Shown here in pieces: positions 61,689 to 64,000 of a DNA stretch of 64,000 bases. Made by a program: the position numbers and the translations under genes. Each line of letters begins with the position of its first letter. Within the stretch, counting starts at the first letter, position 1. The DNA is from Raineyella sp964402325 (GTDB lineage: Bacteria; Actinomycetota; Actinomycetes; Propionibacteriales; Propionibacteriaceae): positions 11,485-75,484 of the forward strand of contig CAYOBI010000005.1 in the NCBI GenBank assembly GCA_964402325.1. Reading direction: 5' to 3'. Below the pieces are notes generated by a model. That model ran no database searches. It was not told the DNA's origin and saw only the letters and a program-made list of their open reading frames with translations.

Positions 61689-62372
61689 ATGTCTGAGGAT
61701 GACCTGTGCGTAGCTCGCGTACCGATCTTCCAAGGACTGACGCGCCAGGAGCAGCTGCACGTCGCCGACTTCGTTCGCCCGGTGTGCGTCCACAAGGGGG
61801 ATATTGTTTGTTCCCCCGGACAGTCGGTGTCGCGTCTGCTGGTGATGCACAGCGGACAGCTCAAGGTCAGCCACACGGCGGCCAATGGTCAGGAACAGAT
61901 TCTGCGAACGGTGACAGACGGTGATGTCGTGGGAGAACGGGCCTTCCTGACGGGCCACCGCCCGGTCGACCTCGTCGTCGCGCTAGAAGACAGTCGGATG
62001 TGCGTCTTCGACCACGCCGACCTCTCGGCCCTGCTCCGCGACTACCCCGACATCAGTCAGCGGATGCTGCGGACACTCTCCGACCGGCTCTCCTCAGTCG
62101 AGCGACTGCTGGGCGCCGTCACCTCCAGCGACGTCAACGCCCGCGTGGCGGCCTACCTGCTAGATCTGCCCGGCAGCATGCGAGCAGGCGTACCCACGGT
62201 GAGGCTGCCGATGGCGAAACAAGACATCGCCGCCTACCTCGGAACCACGCCCGAAACCCTGAGCCGACGCCTCGCCGCGCTCTCCACCTCCGGCATCATC
62301 GAACTCCACGGACGCCGAGACGTCTCCATCCTCGACATTGATGCACTCGAACACGTCGCCACACCCCGATAG
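61689..62372 (+). CDS. Crp/Fnr-family transcriptional regulator
   Basis: A 227-aa regulator. The cNMP-binding-like domain (residues 15-130: VCVHKGDIVCSPGQSVSRLLVMHSGQLKV, GDVVGERAFLTGH) has an N-terminal Cys pattern with C7, C33 and C41, which could bind a cluster or sense redox state. The C-terminal HTH is LPMAKQDIAAYLGTTPETLSRRLAAL. It is divergent from the HMA/ATPase operon with a palindromic site in between, so it probably regulates that operon and itself. ATG 61689. Confidence 0.9.
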   Translation: MSEDDLCVARVPIFQGLTRQEQLHVADFVRPVCVHKGDIVCSPGQSVSRLLVMHSGQLKVSHTAANGQEQILRTVTDGDVVGERAFLTGHRPVDLVVALEDSRMCVFDHADLSALLRDYPDISQRMLRTLSDRLSSVERLLGAVTSSDVNARVAAYLLDLPGSMRAGVPTVRLPMAKQDIAAYLGTTPETLSRRLAALSTSGIIELHGRRDVSILDIDALEHVATPR

Positions 62373-62425
62373 CCCGGTACCGTCAGGATGCATCCGAGAC
62401 GCGTCGAAGGCAGCGATGTAGGCCA

Positions 62426-63346
62426 CTGCGCAACATCGACTACTCCGACCGCTACCACCAGCACTTCACGCTCGGCTCCGACATCTCCACTCGGGACCGC
62501 GACGGCATCCACAAGACCTTCTCTGGCCTGATGAAGCTCATCTACCCGGGCGGCGAGGCCACGCAAGAGGAGATCGAGGAACTGCTGCGCTTCGCCGTCG
62601 AAGGACGCAAGCGCGTCAAGGACCAGATTCTTCGGATCGACACCACAATGGCCGCCGTCAACTTCGGCTACTCCGACAAGTCGGGCACCTGGCGTGGCGT
62701 CACCACGCTTGAGGAGGACGAGTACCCCGACTACTACCAGGCTCGCCGCCCCGAGGCCGAGGGCGAAGTAGAGGCGTCGGCGGAGGAGCGTGAGTCCGCG
62801 CAAGCAGAGGTCGCAGTTGCGGCTCCAGTTGCTCCCGAGGTGGCGGCGCCCCTGTTCGAAGGGCACCGGGAGTTCCAGGAGAACCAGCGTGGAGTCTCGT
62901 ACGAGACGCTGCTCATGCCCTATTTGCACGGCGCCACGGACATCACCATCGTCGATCCCTACATCCGGCTCCCGCACCAGGGACGCAACCTCGTCGATCT
63001 GCTGGCCCTGCTAGCGGCGGCCAAGGACCCCGCCGACGAGATCGCGGTGACACTGGTGACCAAGGAAGACCGCGGCGAGTATGCCCAGCAGCACCTCCTC
63101 ATGCTCAAGGACATCCAGGACAGCGCCGCTACGGTCGGTATCCAGTTCACCGTCAACTGGGATGAAACCATCCACGACCGGTCGATCCGCACCGACCACG
63201 GCTGGAAGCTCCTCCTCGGGCGTGGTCTCGACATCTTCCAGAAGGGTTCCGGTAGCCAGTTCGACCTCGGCTCCCGCCGCCAGGAGTTCCGTCAGGTCTT
63301 CGCGTTCGGCATCACCTACATCAACGAGCAAGAGGGGGCCCGATGA
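62426..63346 (+). pseudogene. BrxL/Lon-like protease C-terminal remnant with MIT_C (PLD-like) domain
   Basis: Homology begins without a start at LRNIDYSDRYHQHFTLGSDISTRD, then TFSGLMKLIYPGGEATQEEIEELLRFAVEGRKRVKDQILRID, the C-terminal signature of BrxL (TIGR02688-type) Lon-like proteins. After an Ala/Glu-rich linker come DPYIRLPHQGRNLVDLLALL and IHDRSIRTDHGWKLLLGRGLDIF, the MIT_C PLD-like domain. The AAA+ and protease core is absent; the frame stays open upstream into the crp gene without a start. The first internal ATG is at 62531. The stop overlaps the SIR2 gene start (ATGA). Confidence 0.72.
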
Positions 63347-64000
63347 CAACAACGAACGCCGAAACGGAGTCGGAGGATGACGCCAAGGGCCTCCTCGTTA
63401 TCGGTGGCACGGTGAAAGAGATCATCACGACATCCGAGTCGAAATTAGTCCGGGAGCATCTGGGTTCGCTGTTGCAAGTGAAGAACCTCGTCGTCCTTCT
63501 TGGCTCTGGCGCGTCGTTCCACTTGGGCTCTCCAAAGACGCGAGACCTGACCAATGAGCAGGTACTTGGGCTCATCAGGGAGGCTGGCGGTGAGCCAACG
63601 GAGGAACACCAATCGCTCCTTGCCACGATCAATCCCACCGACAGCGGTGATCTAGAAAAGCTCCTGAACGGACTCCAGCTTGCCGCATCGCTTGCGACGC
63701 AAGCCGGCCAGGACTCAGTGACGCTCGGTTCGGGGGCGGATGCCAAGTCCTACCCGAACAAGCAAGTCGATGCCTTGCGACAACAGATCAACCGGGCGCT
63801 CGCTGAAGCATGCCGCCTGCCGAAACCCGGCAAGCCGTTGGACGCACCCTTCGATTCCGACCCACTGCTTGCGCACCGCACGTTCCTCTCCCGAATCATC
63901 CGTAGTCGTCGCGTCAATCTGCCAAGGCCGCAAGTCTTCACCACGAAGTACGACCTGGTCATTGAGAGCGCCCTCGATCAACTCGGATATCCGGCTCTAG
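63343..64000 (+). CDS. SIR2-family protein, 3' end beyond window
   Basis: At least 219 codons from ATG 63343. LVVLLGSGASFHLGSP (GSGAS, residues 54-58) is the NAD-binding loop of SIR2/TIR-like defence sirtuins, and FTTKYDLVIESALDQLGYP the second SIR2 signature (TTNYD-type, here TTKYD). A 40-residue N-tail precedes the fold. Such SIR2 proteins in defence systems deplete NAD+ on phage infection. The ATGA overlap with the BrxL-MIT_C remnant shows they were one operon. GC (about 58-60%) is clearly below the rest of the window. Confidence 0.82.
   Translation, partial: MTTTNAETESEDDAKGLLVIGGTVKEIITTSESKLVREHLGSLLQVKNLVVLLGSGASFHLGSPKTRDLTNEQVLGLIREAGGEPTEEHQSLLATINPTDSGDLEKLLNGLQLAASLATQAGQDSVTLGSGADAKSYPNKQVDALRQQINRALAEACRLPKPGKPLDAPFDSDPLLAHRTFLSRIIRSRRVNLPRPQVFTTKYDLVIESALDQLGYPAL

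Larger units (their letters stand above)
52735..64000. mobile_element. Composite, partly deleted integrated element or genomic island
   Basis: The left boundary is tRNA-Ala. Inside are a 5'-truncated serine recombinase, a truncated M23 peptidase typical of conjugative elements, a conjugation-type membrane protein, a ParB-like protein, a metal/stress cassette and a defence remnant. GC falls toward the right end. No second copy of the tRNA 3' end was seen before 64000, so the right boundary is outside the window or lost. Whether all parts arrived together is unknown. Confidence 0.55.

Overview
The window is high-GC (about 70% in most of it), rich in GTG starts and ATGA/GTGA gene overlaps, and carries families largely confined to Actinomycetes: DUF3263, DUF3027, DUF4032, DUF5997, an XPB-type helicase with its partner, and a Glp/GlpR pair. 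It is therefore a draft actinobacterial chromosome. A Propionibacteriales-like host is plausible but not proven here. Three runs of exactly 100 N (4393-4492, 13750-13849, 49937-50036) are scaffold gaps. The contig ends flanking the second are identical over 55 bases and those flanking the third over 12, so these two gaps are probably artefacts.

Layout. 1-10.5 kb: the 5' part of a DUF222/HNH gene, a 42-codon orphan ORF between hairpins, cysS-rlmB, a class V aminotransferase broken by a gap, DUF4032, a sugar-ABC ATPase, a transglutaminase, a DedA-like protein and a macrodomain gene pair. 10.5-13.2 kb: tRNA-Thr, DUF3263, an HExxH protein, and groEL behind two tandem CIRCE operators. 13.2-23.9 kb: a lipoprotein with a 15-bp repeat at its start, a dipeptidase, CutC, a PaiB-like protein, NUDIX, XPB helicase plus associated protein, LarE, a cold-shock protein and DUF3027. 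24-32.5 kb: NCS2 purine permease, a LysR-like effector domain divergent from DUF5997, pyruvate carboxylase, SerC and MscL. 32.6-39.4 kb: a five-gene peptide ABC importer operon ending in a serine hydrolase of beta-lactamase fold that lacks a signal peptide. 39.4-52.7 kb: UDP-glucose pyrophosphorylase, tRNA-Arg, thioredoxin, a DtxR regulator, a SIS isomerase, a SAF-domain protein, PPK2, a Ruc-like zinc-ribbon protein, 5-FTHF cyclo-ligase, then glp-moaC-mogA-rimJ-glpR. This last block parallels the mycobacterial Rv0991c-Rv0996 neighbourhood, with moaC and mogA inserted.

From 52.7 kb the window becomes accessory. tRNA-Ala(CGC) is overrun by the 3' end of a large serine recombinase whose 5' part is missing; it is joined out of frame to an M23 peptidase gene cut short at the same point. 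Next come a conjugation-type membrane protein, an orphan ParB-like protein and two proteins without a recognised family. A stress and metal cassette follows: quinone oxidoreductase, cupin, P1B ATPase with a CPG motif, HMA chaperone, and a divergent Crp/Fnr regulator with a palindromic site between them. The window ends in a lower-GC defence module. This is a start-less C-terminal remnant of a BrxL/Lon-like protein ending in an MIT_C (PLD-like) domain, overlapping by ATGA a SIR2-family gene that runs off the end. The accessory block looks like a composite, partly deleted element inserted at tRNA-Ala, with its right end outside the window.
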